Counted from the first letter of the stretch, positions 52,310-63,285 are shown. The stretch: 64,000 bases of DNA from Chitinophaga pinensis (GCA_943326015.2 CALPRQ020000005.1:1-64000), one strand, 5' to 3'. Notes: generated by a model not told the origin, from the sequence alone. Numbers and translations: made by a program.

Positions 52310-53054
52310 ACAAAAAACTCCCGGTTGCCGTCACCGCCGGTGATCGGACTTTCAAAGTAATCGAGCACGCGCCAACCCAAGGCGGCGCAGGCCTGGCGCA
52401 TGCGCGCCTCGACCAGCGCATAGCTGGCCGGATCGCGCACCAGGCCACCCTTGCCGATCTGCTCGGGCTGCAGCTCGAACTGCGGCTTGACCAGCATCAG
52501 CAGATGGCCGTCCGCCTTCAGCAGCGGCGCCAGCGCCGGCCAGACCAGGGTCTGCGAGATGAAGGACAGGTCACCCACGACCAGGTCGAAGGGCGGAGCG
52601 GCCGGCTCGCCACCGGCCGTGACCAGCGCCTGGGCGCTGAGTTCGCGCGCATTGAGCTTCTCGACACAGACCACGCGCGGATCGGCGCGCAGGCGCGGAT
52701 TGAGCTGGCCATGGCCGACATCGACCCCGACCACCTGCGCCGCACCCTGCTGCAGCAGGCAGTCGGTGAAACCGCCCGTGCTCTGGCCGACATCAAGGCA
52801 GCGCAGGCCGGAGACCGGCTGCCCGGTACGCCGGAGCGCACCTTCGAGCTTGAGCCCACCGCGCGAGACATAGCGCGACTCGGCCGCGTCCAGCAACTGC
52901 AACTCGGCCGCCTCGGGCACCAGGTCGCCGTTCTTGGCCACGGCCTTCCAGGCGCCAGTGCCGAGGCGCCAGCGCAGGCCGGCCGCGATCAGCCTGGCGG
53001 CCTGCGAGCGCGATGCTGCCAGGCCGCGCTCGACCAGCAACTGGTCGGCCCGCA

Positions 53055-53055
<1 letters not shown>
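52294..53055 (-). CDS. TlyA family RNA methyltransferase (S4 + FtsJ-like)
   Basis: MRADQLLVERGLAASRSQAARLI S4 domain; YVSRGGLKLEGAL; CLDVGQSTGGFTDCLLQQGA. Overlaps metF start by 16 bp. Confidence 0.93.
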
Positions 53056-54491
<1,436 letters not shown>

Positions 54492-54567
54492 GTTTGAGCT
54501 TTCCAACTTGGGTATCGACCACCGGACAGGCGCGCTCCAGGAAAACCCTGCACTCACGCCACGCCGG

Positions 54568-54672
54568 TGGGTGAGCGCCGTTGTTTGTGCCCGACACCCG
54601 CTGCGGGGGGAAGGGGAAATCCGAGCCTCGCCCAGGCCTTGCGCCCGGGCTGCAACGCTCCTCGGATTCCCG
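54568..54672 (-). ncRNA. SAH (S-adenosylhomocysteine) riboswitch upstream of ahcY
   Basis: Minus strand AATCCGAGGAGCGTTGCAGCCCGGGCGCAAGGCCTGGGCGAGGCTCGGATT...CAACGGCGCTCAC: P1 AATCCGAG/CTCGGATT, P2 GCCCGGG/CCTGGGC, pseudoknot GAGCGTTG with CAACGGCGCTC. Confidence 0.93.
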
Positions 54673-54733
54673 CAATTATAAGGAAGGCGGGCAGATTCCT
54701 ATAATTCCCCCTCAAACAACCCGGGCCACCATC

Positions 54734-55717
54734 TTGAGCACGTCGTCCTCCCACCCCCCGCACGCCCTGACCCTGGTCGCAGCCGAGATGCGTACCGTCG
54801 ACCAGGTGATCCAGCAACGCCTGAGCAGCGACGTGCCCCTGGTCGGCCAGGTGGCGCAATACATCATCAGTGCCGGCGGCAAGCGGGTGCGCCCCGCCCT
54901 GCTGCTGCTGACCTGCGGCGCGCTCGGCTGCGAGCACCCCGAGCGGCACAACATGGCGGCGGTGGTCGAGTTCATCCACACCGCCACCTTGCTGCATGAC
55001 GACGTGGTCGACGAGTCCACGCTGCGACGCGGGCGCGACACCGCCAACGAGGTGTTCGGCAACGCCGCCAGCGTGCTGGTGGGCGATTTCCTCTACACCC
55101 GCGCCTTCCAGATGATGGTGGCGCCGGGCGACCTGCGCATCCTCGAAATCCTGGCCGAGGCGACCAACGTGATCGCCGAGGGCGAGGTGCAGCAGCTCAT
55201 GAACATGCACGATGCCTCGCTCGACGAGCAGGCCTATCTGCGCGTGATCCGGGCCAAGACGGCCAAGCTGTTCGAGGCCAGCAGCCGGCTGGCCGCCGTG
55301 CTGGCCGGCGCCGACGCGCAGACCGAGGCACATTGCGCCGACTACGGCCAGGCGCTGGGCGCGGCGTTCCAGATAATCGACGATGTGCTCGACTACGAGG
55401 GCGACGCCGCCGAGCTGGGCAAGAACCTGGGCGACGACCTGCGCGAAGGCAAGGTCACGCTGCCGGTGATCTGCACGCTGCAGCGCTGCAGCACCGACGA
55501 GGCCGCACTGATCCGCGAGGCGATCGAGCAAGGCCACACCGAACGGCTCGACGAGATCAGCGCGATCGTGCGCCGCTGCGGCGGCCTCGACGATGCGCGC
55601 CGCGCCGCCCAGGCCGAGGCCCAGCGCGCGGTCGATGCCGCCCGCGCCCTGCCCGTCAACCAGTGGTCGCTGGCCATGGTCGAGTTCGCGGCCTCGCTGC
55701 TCGAACGCCGCACCTGA
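54734..55717 (+). CDS. ispB: Polyprenyl (octaprenyl) diphosphate synthase, likely IspB
   Basis: ISAGGKRVRPALLLL; TATLLHDDVVDESTLRRGRDTAN; FQIIDDVLDYEGD. TTG start assumed; ATG at MRTVDQ is an alternative. Confidence 0.9.
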   Translation: MSTSSSHPPHALTLVAAEMRTVDQVIQQRLSSDVPLVGQVAQYIISAGGKRVRPALLLLTCGALGCEHPERHNMAAVVEFIHTATLLHDDVVDESTLRRGRDTANEVFGNAASVLVGDFLYTRAFQMMVAPGDLRILEILAEATNVIAEGEVQQLMNMHDASLDEQAYLRVIRAKTAKLFEASSRLAAVLAGADAQTEAHCADYGQALGAAFQIIDDVLDYEGDAAELGKNLGDDLREGKVTLPVICTLQRCSTDEAALIREAIEQGHTERLDEISAIVRRCGGLDDARRAAQAEAQRAVDAARALPVNQWSLAMVEFAASLLERRT

Positions 55718-55806
55718 ACCCGCAACGCGCGGCACGGAAAACCCTGGAAAAACCGTGCTACAATGCATCTCTCGGCTGATCTGAGACGCAAGTCAAAACA
55801 GCCAAT

Positions 55807-55883
<77 letters not shown>

Positions 55884-55892
55884 AATTCGCAA

Positions 55893-55919
55893 GACAGCAC
55901 CTTCGGGTGCTGTTTTTGT
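55893..55919 (+). terminator. Intrinsic terminator after tRNA-Pro
   Basis: ACAGCACC-TTC-GGGTGCTGT followed by TTTTGTT. Confidence 0.85.
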
Positions 55920-56013
55920 TTGTGCATCCGCTCTCGCACACCTATACTGGCTGATCCGATGCGCCCACCGCTGGCGCGGCACATGCCGGGATTCCGGCCT
56001 CAGGGAGCACACG

Positions 56014-56274
56014 ATGAGCACCCCACCCAGCGATCTGCAGAAGGAAGGCCGCAGCGTCTACGTCCTGGTCAAGATCCACGACGGCACGACCTACCGCGGC
56101 TACCTGCATGTGCCGGGAATGGACCGCATGCAGGACCTGCTCAACGATGTGCGCCAGTTCTTCCCGCTGCGCCTGTCACGCGACACCGGCGAGGTCGTGA
56201 TCCTGTCCAAGCGCTTCGTGGTCTCGATCGAGGAGATCAGCGACCACGAGGTCAAACCGTTCCACTTCGGCTGA
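56014..56274 (+). CDS. Small conserved protein (DUF6812-like)
   Basis: 86 aa; VYVLVKIHDGTTYRGYLHVPGMDRMQDLLNDVRQFFPL; good ATG with upstream purine-rich region. Confidence 0.65.
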   Translation: MSTPPSDLQKEGRSVYVLVKIHDGTTYRGYLHVPGMDRMQDLLNDVRQFFPLRLSRDTGEVVILSKRFVVSIEEISDHEVKPFHFG

Positions 56275-56308
56275 ACTCGCCACGCCCTCATCCTTCAGGA
56301 CAGGAGGT

Positions 56309-56836
56309 TCAGACCTTGCCCTGCCAGCGCTGCAGATCCTGCGGCAGCAGGCGCCCCAGCTTGCGCTCCACCAGACCTCCCTCGCGATCGAACAGCACGC
56401 TGAAAGGCAGCCCGCCCTTGGCATTGCCGAGTCCGCGCGCCAGCTCGGTGCCGCCCAGACCCGCCAGACCGACCGGAAAAGACAGCGGACGCTTGACCAT
56501 GAAAGCACGCACCGCGCTGGGCTGATCGATCGCCAGCCCCAGCACCTGCCAGCCCTGCTCACGCCTGGCGCGGAAGAACTCATCGAGCAGGGGCAGTTCC
56601 TCGACGCAGGGCGGGCACCAGGTGGCCCAGAAGTTCAGCAGCAGCGGGCCGCCGCGCAGCCCTGATGCCGCCAGCGTCCGGCCATCGGGCGTATCCCAGG
56701 ACTGCAACCAGAATTCCGCGGATGCGCCAAGGTCTGGCTGATCTGACGGATCGGGCCGCTGCCGCCACCAGGCCAGGCCGGCGCCGGCCAGCGCCACTGC
56801 AGCCGCGCCACCAGCGATCAGCGCGCGCCGCTTCAT
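56309..56836 (-). CDS. TlpA/ResA-like thioredoxin-family protein
   Basis: N-terminal anchor; LLNFWATWCPPCVEELPLLDEF. Confidence 0.92.
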   Translation of the reverse strand: MKRRALIAGGAAAVALAGAGLAWWRQRPDPSDQPDLGASAEFWLQSWDTPDGRTLAASGLRGGPLLLNFWATWCPPCVEELPLLDEFFRARREQGWQVLGLAIDQPSAVRAFMVKRPLSFPVGLAGLGGTELARGLGNAKGGLPFSVLFDREGGLVERKLGRLLPQDLQRWQGKV

Positions 56837-57435
56837 GCTGCAGGCTCCTCTTGCGCCATGCGCTCGCGCAGCGCCTGCGCGTCGCCGCGCGGCTTGCGCC
56901 CGGCCGCATCGCGCAGCAGCGCACCACGGAAGTCATCGCCGTCGTTGACCAGCAGATGCACACCGACCCAGGTCTGGAGCGGCTCGCAGCGGCTGCGCAG
57001 GCTCAGCGCCTCGACTTCGTGGCGGTGCAGGCCGGTGACGCTGCGCGCCTCGTAGTCGATGCCGCGGTTGATCAGCGCAATCTCGACCGCCTTGGGGTCA
57101 TCGCTGAACAGCTGCAGGTAAATGTCCGAGAGTTCGGTCGCCGTGCCATGCCAGACCGCGCCGCCGACATGGGGCTGGAACTCGGCCAGCCGCTCCATCC
57201 AGACCAGCGCCAGCTCGCGCAGGGCGCGCAGCTCGGCCGGCTGGGTGTCGGCATGGAAGATCGCGATATGCTCGCGCACCGCCGCCTCGACCTCGTCATT
57301 GTCGGGCAGGGGCGTGCGCGGCGCCAGGCCCAGCCGCTTGAGCGCGCGGCGCTTGGCCGGGCCGTACTCCAGCCCCTCGTCCACCACCAGCGCGGCGGCG
57401 GCGGCAGCGATTTCCTGCTTCAGATCTGGGTTCAT
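56833..57435 (-). CDS. Conserved hypothetical protein
   Basis: 200 aa; ATGA overlap with the downstream TlpA-like gene; PAKRRALKRLGLAPRTPLPDNDEVEAAVREHIAIFHADTQP. Confidence 0.7.
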   Translation of the reverse strand: MNPDLKQEIAAAAAALVVDEGLEYGPAKRRALKRLGLAPRTPLPDNDEVEAAVREHIAIFHADTQPAELRALRELALVWMERLAEFQPHVGGAVWHGTATELSDIYLQLFSDDPKAVEIALINRGIDYEARSVTGLHRHEVEALSLRSRCEPLQTWVGVHLLVNDGDDFRGALLRDAAGRKPRGDAQALRERMAQEEPAA

Positions 57436-57472
57436 GCGAGCACTGTAGCGCAGCGCCCGCTGACCCGCCGGA

Positions 57473-57880
57473 TCAGGGTGTCGTGCTGGCCGGCAGCGCC
57501 TGGCGCTCGAACCAGGGCGCCAGCAGGCCCGCCAGCTGCTCGGCCAGATCGTTGTCGAAGCTCATCAGCAGATCGGAGGGCTGGGCGGAGGCAGCGGACT
57601 GGAGGATGTCGGCCAGGCAGGCCTGCTGCTCGGCGCTGACCGGCTGCTGGAGCTGGCGCTCCAGGGTCGCCAGGACGGCATCACGGGTACGGTCGCAGCC
57701 CAGCACATGCCAGGCGTAATCGATCTCGTAGCGGTCGAAGGCGTCCTTCAGGCTCTCGCCATCCTGACGGGATTCCTCGGCAAAGCGGTTCAGCGTCCGG
57801 GTGCTGAGGCCGTTGACGACGGCGGCAACGATTTCGGCGCGCTCGGACAGGGTGACGGATGGGGTGCGATGGGCGGTCAT
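57473..57880 (-). CDS. Hypothetical protein
   Basis: 135 aa ORF with plausible start and helical composition; family not recognised. Confidence 0.55.
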   Translation of the reverse strand: MTAHRTPSVTLSERAEIVAAVVNGLSTRTLNRFAEESRQDGESLKDAFDRYEIDYAWHVLGCDRTRDAVLATLERQLQQPVSAEQQACLADILQSAASAQPSDLLMSFDNDLAEQLAGLLAPWFERQALPASTTP

Positions 57881-58000
57881 GGGTGGGTATCCTTTAAAGC
57901 GAGCCCACGATGAAGATCAACCGATGCAGACCCATGGGCGGACCTGCGGTTGCTGCGCGGCCGCTGGAGAGCGCCATCAGGGACGCGGCCCCTGAAAGAC

Positions 58001-58029
58001 GAAAGCCCATCGCAATGGATGGGCTTTCT
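58001..58029 (-). terminator. Candidate intrinsic terminator after tRNA-Phe
   Basis: GAAAGCCCATC-CATTGC-GATGGGCTTTC hairpin with pyrimidine-rich tail on the minus strand. Confidence 0.65.
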
Positions 58030-58035
58030 GAATGC

Positions 58036-58111
58036 TGGTGGCCTGGGACGGAATCGAACCATCGACACGCGGATTTTCAATCCGCTGCTCTACCAACTGA
58101 GCTACCGGGCC
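58036..58111 (-). tRNA. tRNA-Phe(GAA)
   Basis: GGCCCGGTAGCTCAGTTGGTAGAGCAGCGGATTGAAAATCCGCGTGTCGATGGTTCGATTCCGTCCCAGGCCACCA; anticodon GAA. Confidence 0.96.
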
Positions 58112-58154
58112 AACGTTTGGTACATCGAGATTGTAGCAGCGATTGGGCGACTTT

Positions 58155-58832
58155 TCAGGAGCCGTTGCGTTTTGTTCTGGACAGGTCGATGCCGAGCTGC
58201 TTGAGCTTGCGGTAGAGGTGGGTGCGCTCAAGGCCGGTCTTCTCCGCCACGCGGGTCATGGAACCATGTTCCTGGACCAGATGGAATTCGAAGTAGGCGC
58301 GCTCGAAGGTGTCGCGTGCCTCGCGCAGCGGCAACTCGAAGTCGAACTGCTGCACCGGCACCGGCTCGGGCACCGGCTGGCTCTCGACCGGCAGCGGCTC
58401 GCCCAGGTCGGCACGGGGACTGTGGCCGTTGCCGTCGGGGCTGAGCACTGGCGCGGGTGGGCGGACCGGCAGCTTGTCCAGGCCCTGCTCGACCGACTGC
58501 AGCAGCTTTTGCAAGGTGATGGGCTTTTCCAGGAAGGCGATCGCGCCGATGCGGGTCGCCTCGACGGCGGTGTCGATGGTGGCGTGGCCGCTCATCATGA
58601 TCACCGGCATGTCCAGCAGACCGGCGGCCGACCACTCCTTGAGCAGGGTCACGCCGTCGGTGTCAGGCATCCAGATGTCGAGCAGCACCAGGTCGGGACG
58701 CTGACGCTCACGCAGCGCGCGCGCCTGCGCGGCGTTCTCGGCCAGCTCGACGGCATGGCCCTCGTCGTTCAGTATCTCGAACAAGAGCTCGCGGATGCCC
58801 AGTTCGTCATCCACCACCAGTATGTTTGCCAT
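58155..58832 (-). CDS. NtrX-like response regulator (REC + Fis-type HTH, no AAA+ domain)
   Basis: ILVVDDELGIRELLFEILNDEGH; LVLLDIWMPDTDG; C-terminal MTRVAEKTGLERTHLYRKLKQLGIDL. Confidence 0.92.
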   Translation of the reverse strand: MANILVVDDELGIRELLFEILNDEGHAVELAENAAQARALRERQRPDLVLLDIWMPDTDGVTLLKEWSAAGLLDMPVIMMSGHATIDTAVEATRIGAIAFLEKPITLQKLLQSVEQGLDKLPVRPPAPVLSPDGNGHSPRADLGEPLPVESQPVPEPVPVQQFDFELPLREARDTFERAYFEFHLVQEHGSMTRVAEKTGLERTHLYRKLKQLGIDLSRTKRNGS

Positions 58833-58849
58833 CGCCTTGCCAATAATCC

Positions 58850-61138
58850 CTAGCTTGTCGCTTCGTCTTGTTGCGTATCTGCAACCATGAATGATAACGA
58901 GACTCGCGCCCCGGCGATCCGGTCACCGTCCATGCGGTGCGCGATGTCGACCCGGCCGCGGTGTTCGTCCATGATTTTCTTGACCACGGCCAGGCCCAGG
59001 CCGGTGCCCTTGGCCTTGGTCGTCACGTAGGGCTCGAAGGCGCGCTTGAGGATGGCCTCGGGGAAGCCGGGTCCGTGGTCCTGCACCAGCAGCCGCACCC
59101 GGCGCCCGCTCTCGGCCAGGCGGGTCTGCAGCAGCACCGGGCCGGCACCGGGCGGCGTGGCGTCCTGCGCGTTCTGCACCAGGTTGTGGATGACCTGCCG
59201 CACCTGCTGCACATCGGCCAGCACCGGGGGACAGGGCGAGAGGTCGAGCCGCACCGGCACGACGGCCTGGTCGTACAGCCCCAGGATGTCGGTGACCAGC
59301 GCATTGAGGTCGATCGGCGCCAGCTGCGCGGCCGGCAGGCGGGCGTAGTCGCGGAACTCGTTGACGAGCCGCTTCATCGCGTCGACCTGATCGACGATGG
59401 TGCGCACCGACTTGGCCAGCAGCGCGGCGTCGGCCCCTTCGAGCTTGCCCGCGAGCTTCATGGCCAGGCGCTCGGCCGAGAGCTGGATCGGCGTCAGCGG
59501 ATTTTTGATCTCGTGCGCCAGGCGACGCGCGACCTCGCCCCAGGCCTGGGCGCGCTGGGCCGAGATGATCTCGGACACGTCGTCGAACACCAGCAGGCGA
59601 TCGCCTTGCGGCAGCAGCGCGCCGCGCGCGATCAGCGTGATCTGGTCGATGCCGCCGGGGTGAGCCGTATCGGCGTGCGGCGGGCGCAGCTCGAAGGACT
59701 GCTGCCAGTGCCCGCCCTCATGCCAGGACTCGCCGAGGAAGCGGTCGAACTGCTGCTGCACCCCCTGCGCGAAGGACTCCAGACCGGGCACGCCGTGCAG
59801 GCCCTGCCACTGGTGCGCGGCCAGCGGCGCACGCAGGATGCGGGTCGCGCCGGGATTGGCGCTCAGGATGCGCCCCTCGGCGTCGAGCACGACCACGCCG
59901 GCCGTCAGGTTGTCGAGTATGGTCTGCAGGTTGGAACGAGCGGTATCGACCTGCTGCATGCTGCTCTGCACCGCCTGGCGCGCGTCGGCCAGCTCCTGCG
60001 TCATGTGCGCGAAGTCGCGCGTGAGGCCGGCGAGCTCGTCGCGCGAGGACAGTGCCAGCTTGGGGCCGAGGTCGCCGCGCGCGACATCGCGCATGCCGGC
60101 CGCCAGCATCAGCAAGGGCCGCACCAGCTGGTTGCCCAGCAGCACGGCCAGCAGCACGGCACCGAACACCGCAAGGAACAGCGCCAGCGTGAGCGTGCCG
60201 ATGTAGAGCCGGCGCAGGCCGTCGCGCGCCAGCGAACGCTCCTGGTATTCGCGGTGCGCGACCTGGACCGCGAGCGCGTCGGCGACCAGCAGCGCTGGCA
60301 GCGGCGCGCTGACCTCCAGGAAGCGCGGCGCCTCCTGCAAGCCGAAGCCCGAGGCGGCGACCAGCGCCAGCACCCGGATGTGCGGCTCGGGCAAGGCCTG
60401 GCCGGGCAGGCTGGAGGCGAGGTCCTGCTCCTCCAGCCCCTCGATGCTGGCGATCACGCGCTCGCGCCGCGCGCTGCGCATCTGGGCCGGGCTGGGGCGC
60501 TCGGGGCTGAGCTTGAAGCGCGACTCCCCCGCGCTGGCGACCGCCTGACCGCCCGAATTCCAGAGCACGAGGTCGGAGGCCGAGAGCTGCTCGCGCAGGC
60601 GCTCAAGCGCGATCGCGGCCGCCGCATCACTGCTGCCGGCCAGGCCGGCGGCGGCCATCCGGGTCTTGTTGGCCAGGTCGGAGGCCAGCGTGTCGAGCGT
60701 CGTGCGTCCCAGGTTGAGGCCGGCGTTGAGCGCGGTCTCGACGCGCACGTCGAACCAGTTCTCGATCGAGCGCGAGACGAACTGGTAGGACACGGCGTAG
60801 ATCAGCAGCCCCGGCAGGAAGCCGACCAGCGAGAAGATCGCGGCGAGCTTGAGCATGAGCTGGCTGCCGAAGCGGCGCCGGCGCAGGCGCAGCACCAGCC
60901 GCACCGCCAGCGCGACGATCACCAGCAGCAGCAGCAAGGCGACCGCGACGTTGATGCCGACCAGGCGCGCGAAGTTGGCCTCGTAGAAGGCCCGGTTATC
61001 GGTGGCCAGTGTCAGCAGGAACAGCAGCACCATGGCGACGCCCAGCATGAACAGCAGCCCCATGACGATGGCCCAGCGGCCGGACCTCGACTGGAACACC
61101 GAGAACGGAGCAGGAGCGGCTTTTTTGCCAGCGCTCAC
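58850..61138 (-). CDS. NtrY-like membrane sensor histidine kinase
   Basis: HAMP/PAS; WGEVARRLAHEIKNPLTPIQLSAERL; VQNAQDATPPG; FEPYVTTKAKGTGLGLAVVKKIMDEHRG. Confidence 0.95.
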   Translation of the reverse strand: MSAGKKAAPAPFSVFQSRSGRWAIVMGLLFMLGVAMVLLFLLTLATDNRAFYEANFARLVGINVAVALLLLLVIVALAVRLVLRLRRRRFGSQLMLKLAAIFSLVGFLPGLLIYAVSYQFVSRSIENWFDVRVETALNAGLNLGRTTLDTLASDLANKTRMAAAGLAGSSDAAAAIALERLREQLSASDLVLWNSGGQAVASAGESRFKLSPERPSPAQMRSARRERVIASIEGLEEQDLASSLPGQALPEPHIRVLALVAASGFGLQEAPRFLEVSAPLPALLVADALAVQVAHREYQERSLARDGLRRLYIGTLTLALFLAVFGAVLLAVLLGNQLVRPLLMLAAGMRDVARGDLGPKLALSSRDELAGLTRDFAHMTQELADARQAVQSSMQQVDTARSNLQTILDNLTAGVVVLDAEGRILSANPGATRILRAPLAAHQWQGLHGVPGLESFAQGVQQQFDRFLGESWHEGGHWQQSFELRPPHADTAHPGGIDQITLIARGALLPQGDRLLVFDDVSEIISAQRAQAWGEVARRLAHEIKNPLTPIQLSAERLAMKLAGKLEGADAALLAKSVRTIVDQVDAMKRLVNEFRDYARLPAAQLAPIDLNALVTDILGLYDQAVVPVRLDLSPCPPVLADVQQVRQVIHNLVQNAQDATPPGAGPVLLQTRLAESGRRVRLLVQDHGPGFPEAILKRAFEPYVTTKAKGTGLGLAVVKKIMDEHRGRVDIAHRMDGDRIAGARVSLSFMVADTQQDEATS

Positions 61139-61854
61139 GGCTCGCCTTCGGGCCTGGATTCAGGCAGCGCCGGCTCGGCATCGCCCGCGAAGCGTTCGGG
61201 CACGGTCAGGGTCTTCTGCAGCGTGATGTTCCAGTCGCTCTGGTTGAAGAGACCGAGCTGGAACGGACGCGGCAACTGCGTGAGGTCGAGCGCGAAGCTG
61301 AACTCGACGCGCTGCCCGCCGCCGAGGTTCCAGCGCGCGGCATCGGCCAGGTTCCAGCGCGCGGCATCGGCCAGCTTCCAGTTCGAGACATGGCCGGCAC
61401 TGGCGAGGGCGTCGGGCAGGCTGTCGAAGTTCTGGTGCAGCCCGTACTGCAGTCCGGTGGCGCTGGGTGTGCCGGTGGCATAGCTCAGGCGCCAGCGCCG
61501 CGTCAGCGGCTGGTAGGCCAGCCTGACCGTGCGCGCCGCCTGGGCCACGGTCTTGTCCAGCCAGTACCAGCGCGACTGGATCACCTCGGCTTGCCAGAGG
61601 AAATGCAGCGGCACGCCCTTGCTGAGCACCTCCTCCATCGCGGGACTGAGCTCGACCGGCAGGCGCGCCGACAGGAACAGGCCTTCGCTGCGGCGGATCA
61701 GCGCGAGCTGAGGAGCTTCGGTCGCCAACGATTCCGGGGCGGCCAGGGTCGGACTGGCGGCAGCGGCCAGCAGCCAGGCCCCGACCAGCCCGAGCAGGGA
61801 GCGGCGGTGCCTGGCCCAGGGTTCAGCCGGCCTGGCGCTTGAGCAGCAGGGCAT
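61135..61854 (-). CDS. DUF4390 domain-containing protein
   Basis: LSARLPVELSPAMEEVLSKGVPLHFLWQAEVIQSRWYWLDKTVAQAARTVRLAYQPLTRRWRL; lies between rsmB and the NtrY-like gene. Confidence 0.88.
   Translation of the reverse strand: MPCCSSARPAEPWARHRRSLLGLVGAWLLAAAASPTLAAPESLATEAPQLALIRRSEGLFLSARLPVELSPAMEEVLSKGVPLHFLWQAEVIQSRWYWLDKTVAQAARTVRLAYQPLTRRWRLSYATGTPSATGLQYGLHQNFDSLPDALASAGHVSNWKLADAARWNLADAARWNLGGGQRVEFSFALDLTQLPRPFQLGLFNQSDWNITLQKTLTVPERFAGDAEPALPESRPEGEP
61326..61373. repeat. Perfect 24-bp tandem duplication inside the DUF4390 gene
   Basis: GGTTCCAGCGCGCGGCATCGGCCA present twice in tandem, giving LADAARWN-LADAARWN. Confidence 0.95.
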
Positions 61855-63118
61855 AGAAGAATCCGTCCATTCCGCCAGGGTTGCCCGGCATCAGGTGGCC
61901 CGGCGAAGGCAGCAGCTGGGCGTCTGGGTGGCGCTGCAGGAAGTCGCGCACCTGATGCTCGCCCTCGGCCTTGAAGACCGAGCAGGTGCAGTAGAGCAGC
62001 CGTCCGCCCGCGCCCAGCGTCGGCCAGAGCGCTTCGAGCAGGCGCAGCTGCTGCGCGGCGAGCTGGGCGATGTCGCCCGGGCGGCGCAGCCAGCGCACGT
62101 CGGGATGACGGCGCACGATGCCGGAGGCCGTGCAGGGCGCGTCGAGCAGGATGGCATCGAAGGCGCGGCCATCCCACCAGCGCTCGGTTTCGGCGGCATC
62201 GGCGGCGCGCAGCTCGGCCTGCAAACCGAGGCGCTGCAGGTTGTCACGGATGCGCTCGCAGCGCTGCGGATCGACGTCGAGCGCGAGCAGGTCAAGCTCG
62301 GCGCACTCGAGCAGATGGGCGGTCTTGCCGCCCGGGGCGGCACAGGCGTCGAGCACCCGCGCGCCAGCCGGCAGCTGGGCGCCAGCCAGCAGCAGCGGCG
62401 CCGCCAGCTGGGCCGCGAGATCCTGCACCGAACAATGACCCTGCTCCCAGCCCGGCAGCCGATCGACCGCGACCGCCTGCGCCAGCTCGATGCCGTCAAC
62501 GCCCACCGGCTCGGCCAGCAGGCCCTGTGCGCGCAGCTGCGCCAGATAGTCGTCGCGTCCGACGCGGCGACGGTTGACGCGCAGCACCATCGGGGCGGGC
62601 TGGTTGTTGGCGGCCAGGATGGCCTGCCAATGCTGCGGATGGTCGCGCCGCACGCGCTGGACCCACCAGAACGGATGGTTCCAGCGCGCCTGCAGATCCT
62701 CGCCAGCCTTGAGCAACAGCGCCTCCTGCTCGCGCAGGTAGCGGCGCAGACAGGCGTTGACGAAGCCGGCCAGCCCCGACGGCAGCCTGAGCTGCGCCAG
62801 CGCCTGTACCGATTGGTCGACCACGGTGTGGGCCGCATAGCTGACGTTGCCGCCCGCAGCCTGCGGCAGCAGCAGGGTCAGGGCCAGCCCGAGCAAGGTG
62901 CGCGCGGCGCCCTCGGGCGGACGATCGGCCAGCAGGCCGATCAGCACGCCGGCCTCGCCCCAGTGGCGCAGCGCATGGAAGGCCAGTGCCTGCACGCCGG
63001 GACGCAGCCGGGCCGGGGTCTTGGCCAGCGCATCGGTCAGGGAACGGCCCTGCTCGACGGCCAGAAGGGTGCGGGCCGTGGCGGCCAGCTGATCGGACAG
63101 GGAAAGAGGCGGATTCAT
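61823..63118 (-). CDS. rsmB: 16S rRNA (cytosine(967)-C5)-methyltransferase RsmB
   Basis: NusB-like N-terminus; VLDACAAPGGKTAHLLE; DAILLDAPCTASGIVRRHPDVRWLR. Confidence 0.95.
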   Translation of the reverse strand: MNPPLSLSDQLAATARTLLAVEQGRSLTDALAKTPARLRPGVQALAFHALRHWGEAGVLIGLLADRPPEGAARTLLGLALTLLLPQAAGGNVSYAAHTVVDQSVQALAQLRLPSGLAGFVNACLRRYLREQEALLLKAGEDLQARWNHPFWWVQRVRRDHPQHWQAILAANNQPAPMVLRVNRRRVGRDDYLAQLRAQGLLAEPVGVDGIELAQAVAVDRLPGWEQGHCSVQDLAAQLAAPLLLAGAQLPAGARVLDACAAPGGKTAHLLECAELDLLALDVDPQRCERIRDNLQRLGLQAELRAADAAETERWWDGRAFDAILLDAPCTASGIVRRHPDVRWLRRPGDIAQLAAQQLRLLEALWPTLGAGGRLLYCTCSVFKAEGEHQVRDFLQRHPDAQLLPSPGHLMPGNPGGMDGFFYALLLKRQAG

Positions 63119-63285
63119 TCGGTGCGATGGCGGGCCGCGCGGACAGCAGCCGGATTCGGGTTCGGGACGGGATGGCGCCATTATCGCGAAGCCGCCAGGT
63201 CTGGATGTTCATGGAAGGTTCATCCGGTGCCAATAAGATACTGGACTGCCCTCCCGGGCAGAACATAGTCCCAAAGGAAAGACGC

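Noticed and set aside
58937-61483. 848-aa plus-strand ORF
   Set aside because: Antisense shadow of the NtrY-like kinase and DUF4390 genes; His/Gln/Arg-rich low-complexity composition with no recognisable domain.
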